DNA from: JAPOXR01 sp965219635
Lineage (GTDB): Bacteria > Pseudomonadota > Alphaproteobacteria > Rhodobacterales > Rhodobacteraceae
Assembly: GCA_965219635.1 (NCBI GenBank)
Contig: OZ244783.1
Span: 3,720,001-3,784,000, forward strand
Length of the DNA: 64,000 bases
Direction of reading: 5' to 3'
The notes under the pieces were generated by a model. The model worked only from the letters and a program-made list of their open reading frames with translations, had not been told where the DNA came from and did not search any database. A program made the position numbers and the translations under genes. Shown here one piece after another: positions 53,489 through 62,343 of this stretch; the first letter of the stretch is position 1; each line of letters opens with the position of its first letter.

Positions 53489-53601
53489 ACTGCACAGTGC
53501 ATAACCTGGTACTATGCCTATGGTATCAGTTGATATGGCCGCATTGGTGACGCATGGTTCCGGTTCGTCTATCATCGCGCATCGCAAACAGGGGGGAAGA
53601 C

Positions 53602-54600
53602 ATGCAATCCAGACGGATTCTGTTGTCGTGTATTGCTGCGTGTTCGACAGTCGCGGCACTTTGGGTGTCGCCAGTCGCAGCGCAGAATGAACCGCTTTCA
53701 GTGCAGTTGAGCTGGCTGGTCGATGCCGGCAGTACAGGCGAAGTCGTTGCGCTTCAGCGAGGGTTCTTTGCTGATAATGGGCTTGACGTCGAACTCTTGC
53801 CCGGAGGCCCGACCGCAAACGCGGTTCAGGAAGTCCTCGGCGGGACAGCCGACATAGCAATCGCCTATGCCCCGCAGATCATGTATGCCGCCAATAACGG
53901 GCTTCCGATCATTTCCTTTGCTGCAACATTCCAGAAGGCGCCGTTGACGTTCTATTCATTGGGCGAAAGCAACATCAAGAGCATCAAGGACTGGAAGGGC
54001 AAGCGTATCGGTGCGGCCCAGAGTGCCGTTCCGCAGATCATTGCAATCCTCGACCATAACGGTCTGAAGTTCGAAGACATCACCTTTGTTCAGGCCCAGG
54101 TTCCAGGGCTCATGCAGGATCAGGTTGATGTAGTAGCGTCCTGGCCGACAAATACCGCGGCTCTTGAACCGATTACTTCGCATCCGGGCGGATTCAACAG
54201 CCAGTCGATCTGGGACAACGGGCTGCAGTTCCAGTCCAACTACCTGATCACGAGGAAGGATGTTCTTGAACAAAAGGCGGATGTCCTGGCGGCTTATCTC
54301 AGGGCGGTCGATGCCGGCTGGTCCTACGCTGCGGACAATCCCGATGAGGCGATCAACATCCTGGTCGATTATGCTCCCGCTCTGAGTTTCGAGAAGGAAC
54401 GGTCCGCTCTGGTTGTCATGCTGGCGGAGTATATCTACACCGATGAGACCATGGAGTTCGGGTTCGCCAATGTGTCGACCGACCGCTGGCAGCGCACGCT
54501 GGACACATACATCGCCATCGGGGAAATCGACGCGAGCATGACTGCGGCGGATGTTCACGACAACCGTGTTCTGGACGCGGTCGAGACGACCAAGCGCTAA
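53602..54600 (+). CDS. NMT1/Ssu-type ABC importer, binding protein
   Basis: From ATG 53602 (GGGGGAAG upstream) the protein has 332 residues with a signal peptide (MQSRRILLSCIAACSTVAALWVSPVAA). The mature part matches the NMT1/THI5-like family: VQLSWLVDAGSTGEVVALQRGFFADNGLDVELLPGG, VLGGTADIAIAYAPQIMYA and QVDVVASWPTNTAAL. Ligands in this family include sulfonates, nitrate, pyrimidines, thiamine precursors and phthalate. No thiamine (TPP) riboswitch is seen upstream, making thiamine precursor less likely. The sulfatase context favours a sulfur compound. Confidence 0.88.
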   Translation: MQSRRILLSCIAACSTVAALWVSPVAAQNEPLSVQLSWLVDAGSTGEVVALQRGFFADNGLDVELLPGGPTANAVQEVLGGTADIAIAYAPQIMYAANNGLPIISFAATFQKAPLTFYSLGESNIKSIKDWKGKRIGAAQSAVPQIIAILDHNGLKFEDITFVQAQVPGLMQDQVDVVASWPTNTAALEPITSHPGGFNSQSIWDNGLQFQSNYLITRKDVLEQKADVLAAYLRAVDAGWSYAADNPDEAINILVDYAPALSFEKERSALVVMLAEYIYTDETMEFGFANVSTDRWQRTLDTYIAIGEIDASMTAADVHDNRVLDAVETTKR

Positions 54601-54610
54601 ATCCATCATT

Positions 54611-54648
54611 CAGCCGGCTTGCAGGCGCTTTCAGCAGCATGCCGGCTG
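54611..54648 (+). other. Stem-loop enclosing the ATPase start codon
   Basis: CAGCCGGC (54611-54618) and GCCGGCTG (54641-54648) are exact reverse complements. The loop of 22 bases contains most of the ATG at 54639-54641 and any ribosome site. Forming the hairpin would hinder initiation of the ATPase, which may lower its level compared with the binding protein. Confidence 0.5.
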
Positions 54649-55409
54649 ATGCCATCAAGCTCAGCAACGTCTCGGTGACGTTTGGATCCGGGGAAGAGTC
54701 AATCGCGGCAATCGGCGATGTGTCGCTTACTGTCGAGGAAGGTGGCTTTGTTTCGCTGGTAGGTCACTCCGGATGTGGCAAGTCGACACTGCTGCGGGTT
54801 ATCGCGGACATAATCCCGCCGACATCCGGAGCCGTGGAAGTCCTTGGTGTGTCGCCAGAGGAGGCGCGCGGCCAGCGCGCCGTCAGCATGGTGTTTCAGC
54901 AGTCGGTGCTGATGCCATGGGATACCGTTCTTGAGAATGTGCGCATGCCACTCGAGGTCGGCCCGCAGGTGGGCAGGCCGGCCGAGGCAATGTCTCCTCT
55001 CGAAGCGTTGAAACTCGTGGAACTCGACGGCTTCGAGGATGCCTATCCTTCCCAACTCTCCGGAGGAATGCGCCAGCGTGTATCCATTGCGAGAGCGCTG
55101 GTGACCCGGCCGACAATTCTCCTGATGGACGAGCCGTTCGGCGCCCTTGACGAACTGGTGCGCGACACACTCAATGTGGAGCTGCTGCGCATCTGGAAGG
55201 AGACCGGCATGACGATTGTATTCGTCACGCATTCACTTCAGGAGGCTGTGTTTCTCTCTCGGAGGGTTGCAGTCATGAGCCGGCGTCCGAGCCGGATCAC
55301 CGGTGTCGTTACGGTAGAACTTCCGGAAGACCGCCAGATAGGGGTCAAGGACTCCCCCGAGCTTGGCCGTCACGTGGCTTCGCTTCGGGCAATGCTGGAT
55401 GAAGGGTGA
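54639..55409 (+). CDS. NMT1/Ssu-type ABC importer, ATP-binding protein
   Basis: The 256-residue protein has Walker A GHSGCGKST, signature LSGGMRQRVSIARA, Walker B ILLMDEPFGALDE and switch VTHSLQEAVFLS, the SsuB/TauB/NrtD pattern. It starts 38 bp after the binding-protein stop, within a stem-loop. The D-loop and Q-loop (VFQQSVLMPW) match importers of sulfonates and nitrate. It powers the permease encoded next. Confidence 0.9.
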   Translation: MPADAIKLSNVSVTFGSGEESIAAIGDVSLTVEEGGFVSLVGHSGCGKSTLLRVIADIIPPTSGAVEVLGVSPEEARGQRAVSMVFQQSVLMPWDTVLENVRMPLEVGPQVGRPAEAMSPLEALKLVELDGFEDAYPSQLSGGMRQRVSIARALVTRPTILLMDEPFGALDELVRDTLNVELLRIWKETGMTIVFVTHSLQEAVFLSRRVAVMSRRPSRITGVVTVELPEDRQIGVKDSPELGRHVASLRAMLDEG

Positions 55410-55413
55410 GTAG

Positions 55414-56247
55414 ATGACAGTGGCCCACACCAGCAGTCAGACCAGGACAAAGGCGCAAACTGGCGCAATCGGCAGGCTGATAACACTGCTTCGGAGTGCC
55501 AGAAGCCTCGTCATGGCAGCGCTTGGGTTGACGATTGTTTTGCTCATCTGGCAGCTGGCGGTCAGGGCGCTTGCCGTCCCAATCTATCTGGTTCCGGCTC
55601 CCACCGATGTGCTGGTGGCGCTCTATAATGACAGGGTACTACTGGCCGAGAATGCAGTTCCCACCATTACCGAGGCGGCCCTCGGCTTCCTGCTCGGTAA
55701 CGTGTTTGCGGTGCTGGTGGCGATTTCGTTCGTCTACAACAAGATCGTCGAGGATCTGTTCTACCCGGTCGCCATTCTCATCAAGACCATTCCCATCATT
55801 GCCATTGCGCCGGTTCTGAAGATCATGCTTGGCAACGGGATCGAGCCGAAAGTCCTGATTGCCGCGCTGATCTGTTTCTTTCCGACACTGGTAAATGCGG
55901 TGCAGGGATTTCGGGCCGTGAATCCCCAACTGATTGAACTCATGCATGTTCTCTCTGCCACCAAGACCCAAGTATTCAAGCGCGTGAGGTTCTACGCGGC
56001 GCTTCCCTATGCCTTTGCCGCCCTCAAGGTATCGGTAACCATGTGCGTTCTTGGGGCGATCGTCGGAGAGTGGATCGGGGCAAATTCCGGCATCGGCTAC
56101 CTGATCCTGCAGAGCATGTATGTGTTCGATACGCCGAGGCTGTTCGCCACGATCATCGTTGCCTCGATGATGGCGATCACCGGATTTGCGATCGTGACCT
56201 GGCTTGAGGCGCGCATCATTCACTGGGACCCGGGCGAAAGCTTCTGA
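55414..56247 (+). CDS. NMT1/Ssu-type ABC importer, permease
   Basis: The 277-residue protein has about six helices and the SsuC-type coupling segment MHVLSATKTQVFKRVRFYAALPYAFAALKVS. It begins four bases after the ATPase stop region, in the same operon. The N-terminal 30 residues are hydrophilic, then LGLTIVLLIWQLAVRALAV forms helix one. It completes a binding protein/ATPase/permease importer. Confidence 0.9.
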   Translation: MTVAHTSSQTRTKAQTGAIGRLITLLRSARSLVMAALGLTIVLLIWQLAVRALAVPIYLVPAPTDVLVALYNDRVLLAENAVPTITEAALGFLLGNVFAVLVAISFVYNKIVEDLFYPVAILIKTIPIIAIAPVLKIMLGNGIEPKVLIAALICFFPTLVNAVQGFRAVNPQLIELMHVLSATKTQVFKRVRFYAALPYAFAALKVSVTMCVLGAIVGEWIGANSGIGYLILQSMYVFDTPRLFATIIVASMMAITGFAIVTWLEARIIHWDPGESF

Positions 56248-56880
56248 ACCGGAGCGAACCGGACGGGGATGCACAACCGCAACTGCCAAGCCACATGACC
56301 GGGACGACGGCGTCGAATGCCAGCTCCAATATCAATCAGTGCGCGTGATCTCGATCATTGCGGATCAGCAATTCGGCGGGCATCTGGGTTCGTCATTCGG
56401 ATCGCCCCGCATTTCAGCCGTTCGGGAGATAAAGGTCGCCTTCTTGACAGAAAGGTCATCCTTCACTGCGTCGCCCAGAATGTGACGCACCTCACCTCAA
56501 GTGACCGGTAATTTCGGGCGGCGCGAAGCTTCAAATCGCGCACGATATTGTTGGCAAGCATACGAACACTGATGGTTGCCATGGAGAGTTGCCCTGTGTG
56601 CCATTATTCGCATGGCATGGAAGGAGCGAGAACGAGACAAACCCAGACTTGCCCCTCCTAGCCAGTGGCACTTCAATACAGGCTGTCCGAACGGCTATCA
56701 ACTGAGCTAATAGCCGGTTCCGAATTCGGTATTCGACACGTTCCGAACATCAATGCAGACCATTTCGCGAATGCACCGGAGAATCTTGACAGGTCCGGCG
56801 GACGATAGAGCCCCAACCAGTCACGGCGTCACTGCCAAGAGGCTGCTCTCGACCGGGATCAAAAACAGGAGAAAAACGAG
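56248..56880. other. Intergenic region upstream of PLP lyase gene
   Basis: This 633-bp region has no credible gene. It holds a hairpin at 56692-56716 whose minus-strand loop copies the tRNA D-loop consensus, and a 10-bp palindrome CCGAATTCGG at 56720-56729. It should contain the promoter of the PLP-enzyme gene; no boxes are clear. A complete tRNA cannot be folded. Confidence 0.35.
56692..56716 (-). repeat. Hairpin with tRNA D-arm-like loop
   Basis: Arms CGGCTAT (56692-56698) and ATAGCCG (56710-56716) pair perfectly across an 11-nt loop. On the minus strand the loop reads TAGCTCAGTTG, close to the conserved D-arm of tRNAs. No acceptor, anticodon or T stem can be built around it, so it is not a working tRNA gene. 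Confidence 0.4.
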
Positions 56881-58146
56881 GTGAGCACCAACAACCGCTT
56901 CCCGCAACGCGGATCGCCTTGGGAAAAGATCAGGCAGGAACTTCATGAACTGAAGGAATTGGACATCGACTGGATGAACCACCCGCTTCCAGGTTACGTC
57001 TATTATTTCGGCGAGGACATCAAGAACAACCAGCTTGAAGCATACAACATCTATTCGGCTGAGAACGGTCTTGGCGCCGGCGTAGCATTCTTCAGTCTCG
57101 AAAGGATGCTGAACGACATCAAGGACTGGTCACGCGACCTGTATCACGGCCCCGAGACTATGGGGATGACATTTACCTCGGGAGGAACGGAAAGCTTGTT
57201 CGAAGCGGTCCGTACCGCACGCAATCGCGCCCGCGCCCGCGGCATGACGGGGCGGTTGAACCTTGTGGCCCCCTTCACTGTTCACCCCGCCGTGGACAAG
57301 GCAGCGCAAATCATGGAGATCGACATGGTTCGCGTGCCGGTTGCCGATGACATGCGCGCCGATGTCGAAGCGATGGCTGCCGCAATCAACGAACAGACCT
57401 TCATGCTCCTCGGGTCCGCCGTCTGCTATCCTTTCGGCGTGTTCGATCCGATCGAAAGGCTCGGTGAACTGGCGCTTGAAAGGGATATCTGGCTGCATGT
57501 TGATGGTTGCTGGGGAGGGTTCATAAATCCGTTCTCGAAGCAACTAGGTTATGCCGTGCCCAAGTGGGACTTGGAAGTTCCCGGTGTCATGTCAATGTCG
57601 ACCGACCTGCACAAGTTTGCCTTCTCGACAAAGGGTGCCTCGTTGATGCTGCAGCGCTACGAGGAAAACAAGGACAGGTACGAGACGTTTTCGATCAGCT
57701 GTTGGCCCTGCGGCACATATGAGACGCCCGCGTTTCAAGGATCGTCGGGAGCAGGTTCAATTGCCTCCGCCTGGGCGATGATCAAGTATCTCGGCAATGA
57801 GGGTTATCTCAAGACTGCCCAGGCGGCGATGGATGCCACCGTCAAGCTGACGGATGGCGTCAACAGGATCCCGGGGTTGCGCGATGTTCGCGACGGGGCA
57901 CCGGTCGAGGGAAACTCCATGGCCTTCAAGTCAATCGACCCCGACGTAGACATCATGGCCGTTGCCGACATCCTCGACGCAAATGGATGGCACTGCAGCC
58001 GTATGCGCGAGCCGCTGGCAATCAAGCATTCGGTCACGCCGCACCACTTGGCAACAGTCGAAACATATCTGGAGCAAACGGAAGCAGCAGTCGAGCGTGT
58101 ACGCAGGGAAGGCCTCAGGGGCCAATACGATGAACGTACCTACTGA
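56881..58146 (+). CDS. PLP-dependent decarboxylase/sphingosine-1-phosphate-lyase-like enzyme
   Basis: From GTG 56881 (AGGAG upstream) the protein has 421 residues. It is a fold-type I PLP enzyme of the group II decarboxylase/DPL1 family: TFTSGGTESLFEAV (98-111), LHVDGCWGG with Asp208 and STDLHKFAF with Lys245 as Schiff-base lysine. The lyase branch includes sphingosine-1-phosphate lyase, which splits phosphorylated amino alcohols. The N-terminal HPLPGYVYYFGED is also typical of that branch. It is convergent with hyuB, 42 bp apart. The substrate is unknown. Confidence 0.85.
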   Translation: MSTNNRFPQRGSPWEKIRQELHELKELDIDWMNHPLPGYVYYFGEDIKNNQLEAYNIYSAENGLGAGVAFFSLERMLNDIKDWSRDLYHGPETMGMTFTSGGTESLFEAVRTARNRARARGMTGRLNLVAPFTVHPAVDKAAQIMEIDMVRVPVADDMRADVEAMAAAINEQTFMLLGSAVCYPFGVFDPIERLGELALERDIWLHVDGCWGGFINPFSKQLGYAVPKWDLEVPGVMSMSTDLHKFAFSTKGASLMLQRYEENKDRYETFSISCWPCGTYETPAFQGSSGAGSIASAWAMIKYLGNEGYLKTAQAAMDATVKLTDGVNRIPGLRDVRDGAPVEGNSMAFKSIDPDVDIMAVADILDANGWHCSRMREPLAIKHSVTPHHLATVETYLEQTEAAVERVRREGLRGQYDERTY

Positions 58147-58188
58147 TAATTCCCGGTCCTGCTGGCCGGAACAGGTAATGAAGCAGTA

Positions 58189-59982
58189 TCACCGCCGGCC
58201 GTCTTCTCCATGATCGAAAGTCCAGGTGATCGGGCCGCGTTCGGCAGTCATTCTGGCACGGAGATCAATTGTCGCCCTCTCGTCGTGGGACATGTGATCG
58301 GCGGCAAGAACCACGCCATAGTCATCGCGGGCGCTTGTGGCTGAGACCTTCCGATCCAATACATCGTCTACGACCATTCGCGGATCGCGTTGCAACGGAT
58401 CTCCGAAGCCGCCACCGCCGCCGGTCTCCCGCACGAGTGTGTCGCCAGTGTTGAGTTCGATGACTTCCTTGGAGTGGAGGTGCTCGATCGTGCCATCGGC
58501 CCGCTCAATGTGGGAACGCCAACGCTGGCCGGGCCTGCCGCCATAGATTCCCCACGAACTGGAAAGTGAACGGTCATGACGGTGGCAACTGCGGACCGGG
58601 CCCTTGAGCACCTTGAAAGACCGGCGGATGCCCAGACCGCCGCGGAATTTGCCCGGACCACCGGAGTCCATCCGCAATTCGTGGTCGAGAACCCGGATAG
58701 GGTAACGGGTTTCCCAAGCCTCGGTGGGTGTTGTCTGGACGTTGGTGAAGCCGTGCTCGAGATGATCTAGACCGTCGGAGGTTGCCCATGCGCCTGTACC
58801 GCCGGTCGTGAGGTCGGATGAACCATATACGTCCCCATTCTCGTCCTCGCCACTGAACGAGGTCACCATGTTGCCCGCCGAAGGACTCGCGACTGCAAAC
58901 TCCTCGTCGATAGCAGTTATCAGAGCCCCCTGAACCACATCGTAGGACCGTTGAGCGATCTGCCCGCGCAGTGCAACAGGCGCTGGCCGTTCGGGGTTGT
59001 ACAAGCTGCCCTTGGGTGCCTTGACCGTGATCGGTTTTACCGCGCCTTCATTGAGGGGGATATCCGGATCTGTAAGGCCCTTGATCGTGGAGTGTGCTCC
59101 GGACTCCACGCCCGCAATGTTGACGTTTACCGGCGCCGCCTGTTGGGGCGAAGTGCCGGCATAGTCGACAATGATGTCGCTGCCTCTGATTTCTACACGG
59201 CACCTGATTTCCAGTCGGGGCAGATCTCTGGTGCGGTTGTCCACCCAGTCTGCAAATTCATAGACGCCATCTTTCATTTCGGAGATCTTGGCGCGCATGC
59301 GCCGTTCGGCCTGGTCGAACAGCGTGTCGATTGCACCCGAAACCGTCCGATAGCCGACATTCTCGACCATCTCCACGAAGCCGCGAACCCCGATCATGCA
59401 TGCCGAGTATTGCGCTTCCAGATCGCCCAGGACGGTATCGGGGATGCGTACATTGTAGCGGATAATGTCATATGTGGTCTTGTCGATCTTACCCGCCTTC
59501 ATCCAGGGAACTGGCGGCAGGATCAGACCCTCCTGAAACAGCTCTCTGGTGTTGGCCGACATTGAACCGGGCTCTTGCCCGCCGACATCCTCGTGGTGTG
59601 ACAATGCGCCGGCGAATGCGACCGGACCGGCGGTGCCCTCAAGAAAGATCGGAGCTGCCATCAGGATATCCGGCAGGTGTCCGCCGCCCTGGTACGGATC
59701 ATTAAGTATGAAGACGTCACCAGGCTTCATCTCATCGAGTGGAAAAGTCTCAGTGATGTACCTGATACCTGGCCGCATAGTGGTCAGGTGGATCGGGCAG
59801 GCGCGGGCCTGGGTAATTGTCTCGCCGTTGGTTCTGAATATGCCGCAGGAGCAGTCTTCGCCCTCTTTCACGATGACTGCAACTGCCGAGCGCAGCAGGG
59901 TGAATTGCATGGCGTTGGCAATGGACTCCAGGCGGTTCCGGATCACTTCAATGGTGATTGGATCGTTGTCTTCCTTCTGAAT
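58189..59982 (-). CDS. hyuB: Hydantoinase B/oxoprolinase family protein (HyuB)
   Basis: The protein belongs to the HyuB family, which with HyuA hydrolyses N-methylhydantoins, 5-oxoproline or related lactams using ATP, or carboxylates acetone-type substrates. It has DPITIEVIRNRLESIANAMQFTLLRSA at its N-terminus and YQGGGHLPDILMAAP and SHHEDVGGQEPGSM inside. The conserved N-terminus cannot be reached from any ATG, GTG or TTG: the first is GTG 59946, which already cuts off DPITIE. An ATT at 59982-59980 lies eight bases after GGGAGG and restores it, giving about 597 residues. The frame is the same as hyuA, separated by its TAG. GTG 59946 remains the conservative alternative (585 residues). Confidence 0.85.
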   Translation of the reverse strand: MQKEDNDPITIEVIRNRLESIANAMQFTLLRSAVAVIVKEGEDCSCGIFRTNGETITQARACPIHLTTMRPGIRYITETFPLDEMKPGDVFILNDPYQGGGHLPDILMAAPIFLEGTAGPVAFAGALSHHEDVGGQEPGSMSANTRELFQEGLILPPVPWMKAGKIDKTTYDIIRYNVRIPDTVLGDLEAQYSACMIGVRGFVEMVENVGYRTVSGAIDTLFDQAERRMRAKISEMKDGVYEFADWVDNRTRDLPRLEIRCRVEIRGSDIIVDYAGTSPQQAAPVNVNIAGVESGAHSTIKGLTDPDIPLNEGAVKPITVKAPKGSLYNPERPAPVALRGQIAQRSYDVVQGALITAIDEEFAVASPSAGNMVTSFSGEDENGDVYGSSDLTTGGTGAWATSDGLDHLEHGFTNVQTTPTEAWETRYPIRVLDHELRMDSGGPGKFRGGLGIRRSFKVLKGPVRSCHRHDRSLSSSWGIYGGRPGQRWRSHIERADGTIEHLHSKEVIELNTGDTLVRETGGGGGFGDPLQRDPRMVVDDVLDRKVSATSARDDYGVVLAADHMSHDERATIDLRARMTAERGPITWTFDHGEDGRR

Positions 59983-59996
59983 TGGTAAATCCTCCC
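59980..59996 (-). promoter_or_regulatory. Strong ribosome site before a non-standard hyuB start (ATT)
   Basis: GGGAGG (59996-59991 on the minus strand) is followed after eight bases by ATT (59982-59980), in frame with the conserved HyuB N-terminus. No ATG, GTG or TTG is in frame between the hyuA stop and residue-level conservation. AUU starts are known in bacteria only in rare cases such as infC. Confidence 0.45.
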
Positions 59997-60000
59997 GCTG

Positions 60001-62058
60001 CTAGCAGCGAATGATCATGTTGCCGGTTTCGTCGATAGTGGCTTCCTGGCCGTCACCGACGACGACCGTGGTATCGGGCTGGTCGACAATTGCCGGCCCT
60101 TTGATCAGGCAGCCGATTGGCAAATCCACGCGGCGATAGCGGGGTATCTCTATTTCGCCTAGCTCCGGAAAGGACGCCTTGCATCTTGCCGCAGGGATGG
60201 CTTCAAGGCCGGGTGACAGCGTGTTGCCGGAGACCGCCTTGTGCGGAAGCTTCGGCGCTTCCTGGTAGCTTACCAGCCGCAAGTTCACCAACTCGACTTT
60301 TCGTTCACGGTTGAAGTGTCCGAATACCTCGGCGTGAACCTGATGGAAGCCGTCGATTGCCGCGGTGCGTCCTTCTTCGTCAAAGACCGGGCCCAAAGGA
60401 ACCTCCAACTCATAACCTTGGCCCTCGTAGCGCATTTCGGCCGTCCGGCGGTGTTTCAGCGGAACGCCTTTCAGACCCTCCTTGGCAAGAACTGCTTCGC
60501 CGTTGGCTTCAAGCTTGACGAACTCAGCTTCGACGTGTTTCCAGTCCACTCTTGACATGTCGCGGACAAAGAAGGTCTTGGCGCCGTCGGTTTCAAAATC
60601 CGATACCAACAGTCCGAATGCCGAAAGCGTACCTGGTGAGCGGGGAACCAGTACTTCCTGGATCCCGATTTCTCTGGCGACCGCAGCAGCGAAGACGCCA
60701 CCACCGCCACCGAATGAGACCATGGTCAGTGAACGCGGGTCAATGCCACGCTTGACCGTCACCAGTTTGATCGCCTCAGCCATCTGACTCACAAGTATCC
60801 GGTACATGCCAAGTGCGGTTTCCTTGGCCGGCAGCCCCAGTTTTTCGCCGAGGTCCCCGATGACCTTCTCGGCCAGTTCGGGCCGCAGGTCGAAGGTGCC
60901 GCCAGCGAAGAATTCCGGGTTCAGATAACCAAGGACCATGGTAGCGTCCGACGAAGTCGGCTTGTCACCTCCTCGATTGTAACAGGCCGGTCCAGGGTTT
61001 GAGCCCGCAGATTCCGGGCCCATATGCAGTCCGCCCGCTTCATCGACCCACGCAATTGAGCCGCCACCCGATCCGACCGTATCCATATCCACCATCGGGA
61101 CCCGGAGCGGATATTTCCCGATGCGCCCTTCACGGGTGATTTGGGCCTTGCCGTTCCGTATCAGGCAGACATCTGTGGAAGTGCCTCCTACATCGAAGCC
61201 GACAAGGTCGCGGCGGCCGGACAATTCACCCGTATAGCGGGTTGCGACAACTCCCGCTGCTGGACCTGAGAGAAACATCGATACCGGTGTGGCAACTGTC
61301 ATTTCGGCTGAGGCAATCCCGCCACCGGATTGCATGAGGTGCAGGCGCGCATCATCACTCTCGCGGGCAAGCCCCTTCCTCAGCTGGTTTACATAGTGAA
61401 CGACTTTCGGGCGGACATATGCGTCGAACGCCGTGGCACAGACACGTTCGTATTCGCGGAAAGTCGGGTTGACGCGGTTCGACAACGATACAAGCAGGCC
61501 AGGATAGGCTTCGGCGATGACGCCTGCGGCCCGTTCCTCATGTATGTTGTTGATGTAGGAGTTGATGAAGCAGATCGCCAGTGAGTCTATCTTGAATCTG
61601 TCGACAAGGTCGCCGACTTCGCTCAGCACGGCCTCTTCTGCAAGCTCCTTCACGATATTGCCTTTTCCGTCGATCCGCTCGGGAATGCCTCGGCGGAAAC
61701 GGCCGCGAGCCAGCCAGCCCGGCGTTTCGGGCTCGGATCTCAAGTCGTAGAGTTTGCTTCGCTTCATTCTGCCCATTTCAAGCGCATCGCGATGGCCCTC
61801 GGTCGTCAGCAGACCGATCCGGGCGCCCTTGCGCTCAAGGAGGGCATTGGTGGCGATTGTAGTGCCATGAATGTGGGTTATTTCGATGTCTTCCCTAGCA
61901 GAGCCGGCACCGGAACTCTCCAGCATCATCTGAACGCCCTCGACAATGCCAGTCACAATATCTGGCGAAGACAGCGACTTTGCATAGTACATTCTGCCAC
62001 CAATAAACCCGGCGATGTCGGTGAATGTCCCGCCGATGTCTATTCCTATGCGATGCAT
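60001..62058 (-). CDS. hyuA: Hydantoinase A/oxoprolinase family protein (HyuA)
   Basis: From ATG 62058 the protein has 685 residues. It begins MHRIGIDIGGTFTDIAGF, the ATP-binding actin-like N-terminus of the HyuA family, and includes ETPGWLARGRFRRGIPERID, GFDVGGTSTDVCLI and MVSFGGGGGVFAAAVAREIG. HyuA pairs with HyuB to hydrolyse lactam or hydantoin rings with ATP. It is followed, in frame, by hyuB after a single TAG. An ATG at 62106 could add 16 residues. A LysR regulator is encoded upstream in the same direction. Confidence 0.92.
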   Translation of the reverse strand: MHRIGIDIGGTFTDIAGFIGGRMYYAKSLSSPDIVTGIVEGVQMMLESSGAGSAREDIEITHIHGTTIATNALLERKGARIGLLTTEGHRDALEMGRMKRSKLYDLRSEPETPGWLARGRFRRGIPERIDGKGNIVKELAEEAVLSEVGDLVDRFKIDSLAICFINSYINNIHEERAAGVIAEAYPGLLVSLSNRVNPTFREYERVCATAFDAYVRPKVVHYVNQLRKGLARESDDARLHLMQSGGGIASAEMTVATPVSMFLSGPAAGVVATRYTGELSGRRDLVGFDVGGTSTDVCLIRNGKAQITREGRIGKYPLRVPMVDMDTVGSGGGSIAWVDEAGGLHMGPESAGSNPGPACYNRGGDKPTSSDATMVLGYLNPEFFAGGTFDLRPELAEKVIGDLGEKLGLPAKETALGMYRILVSQMAEAIKLVTVKRGIDPRSLTMVSFGGGGGVFAAAVAREIGIQEVLVPRSPGTLSAFGLLVSDFETDGAKTFFVRDMSRVDWKHVEAEFVKLEANGEAVLAKEGLKGVPLKHRRTAEMRYEGQGYELEVPLGPVFDEEGRTAAIDGFHQVHAEVFGHFNRERKVELVNLRLVSYQEAPKLPHKAVSGNTLSPGLEAIPAARCKASFPELGEIEIPRYRRVDLPIGCLIKGPAIVDQPDTTVVVGDGQEATIDETGNMIIRC

Positions 62059-62343
62059 GGATGCGTCAATTCCCGCGAGCAGTGTCGAACATGAGGCGAA
62101 TTCCATACTGCCTGAATCTGTGGTCCTGGGATTGCCGGATCACAAGGCTGGAAGTGATGCCATTAGAAGCATCAGAGATGCAAAGGAATTGGGGTCAAGT
62201 CGAATTCGGAAAGCATTCGACACTAAAAGCTGGAGTAATAGGTTGCTGTTGTCATGATTCCGGACGCACTGGCATGGGTTGCCTCATGAGCGCGCCGCTA
62301 CAGTGGTCTCGGTATGCGTGAGGCCCATGAACTGGTTTGGAGG

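Noticed and set aside
53489..53601. Thiamine (TPP) riboswitch before the NMT1-like importer
   Set aside because: The CTGAGA and ACCTGATCTGG-type conserved blocks are absent.
56640..56730. tRNA gene on the minus strand
   Set aside because: Only the D-loop-like segment is present; acceptor, anticodon and T stems cannot be formed.
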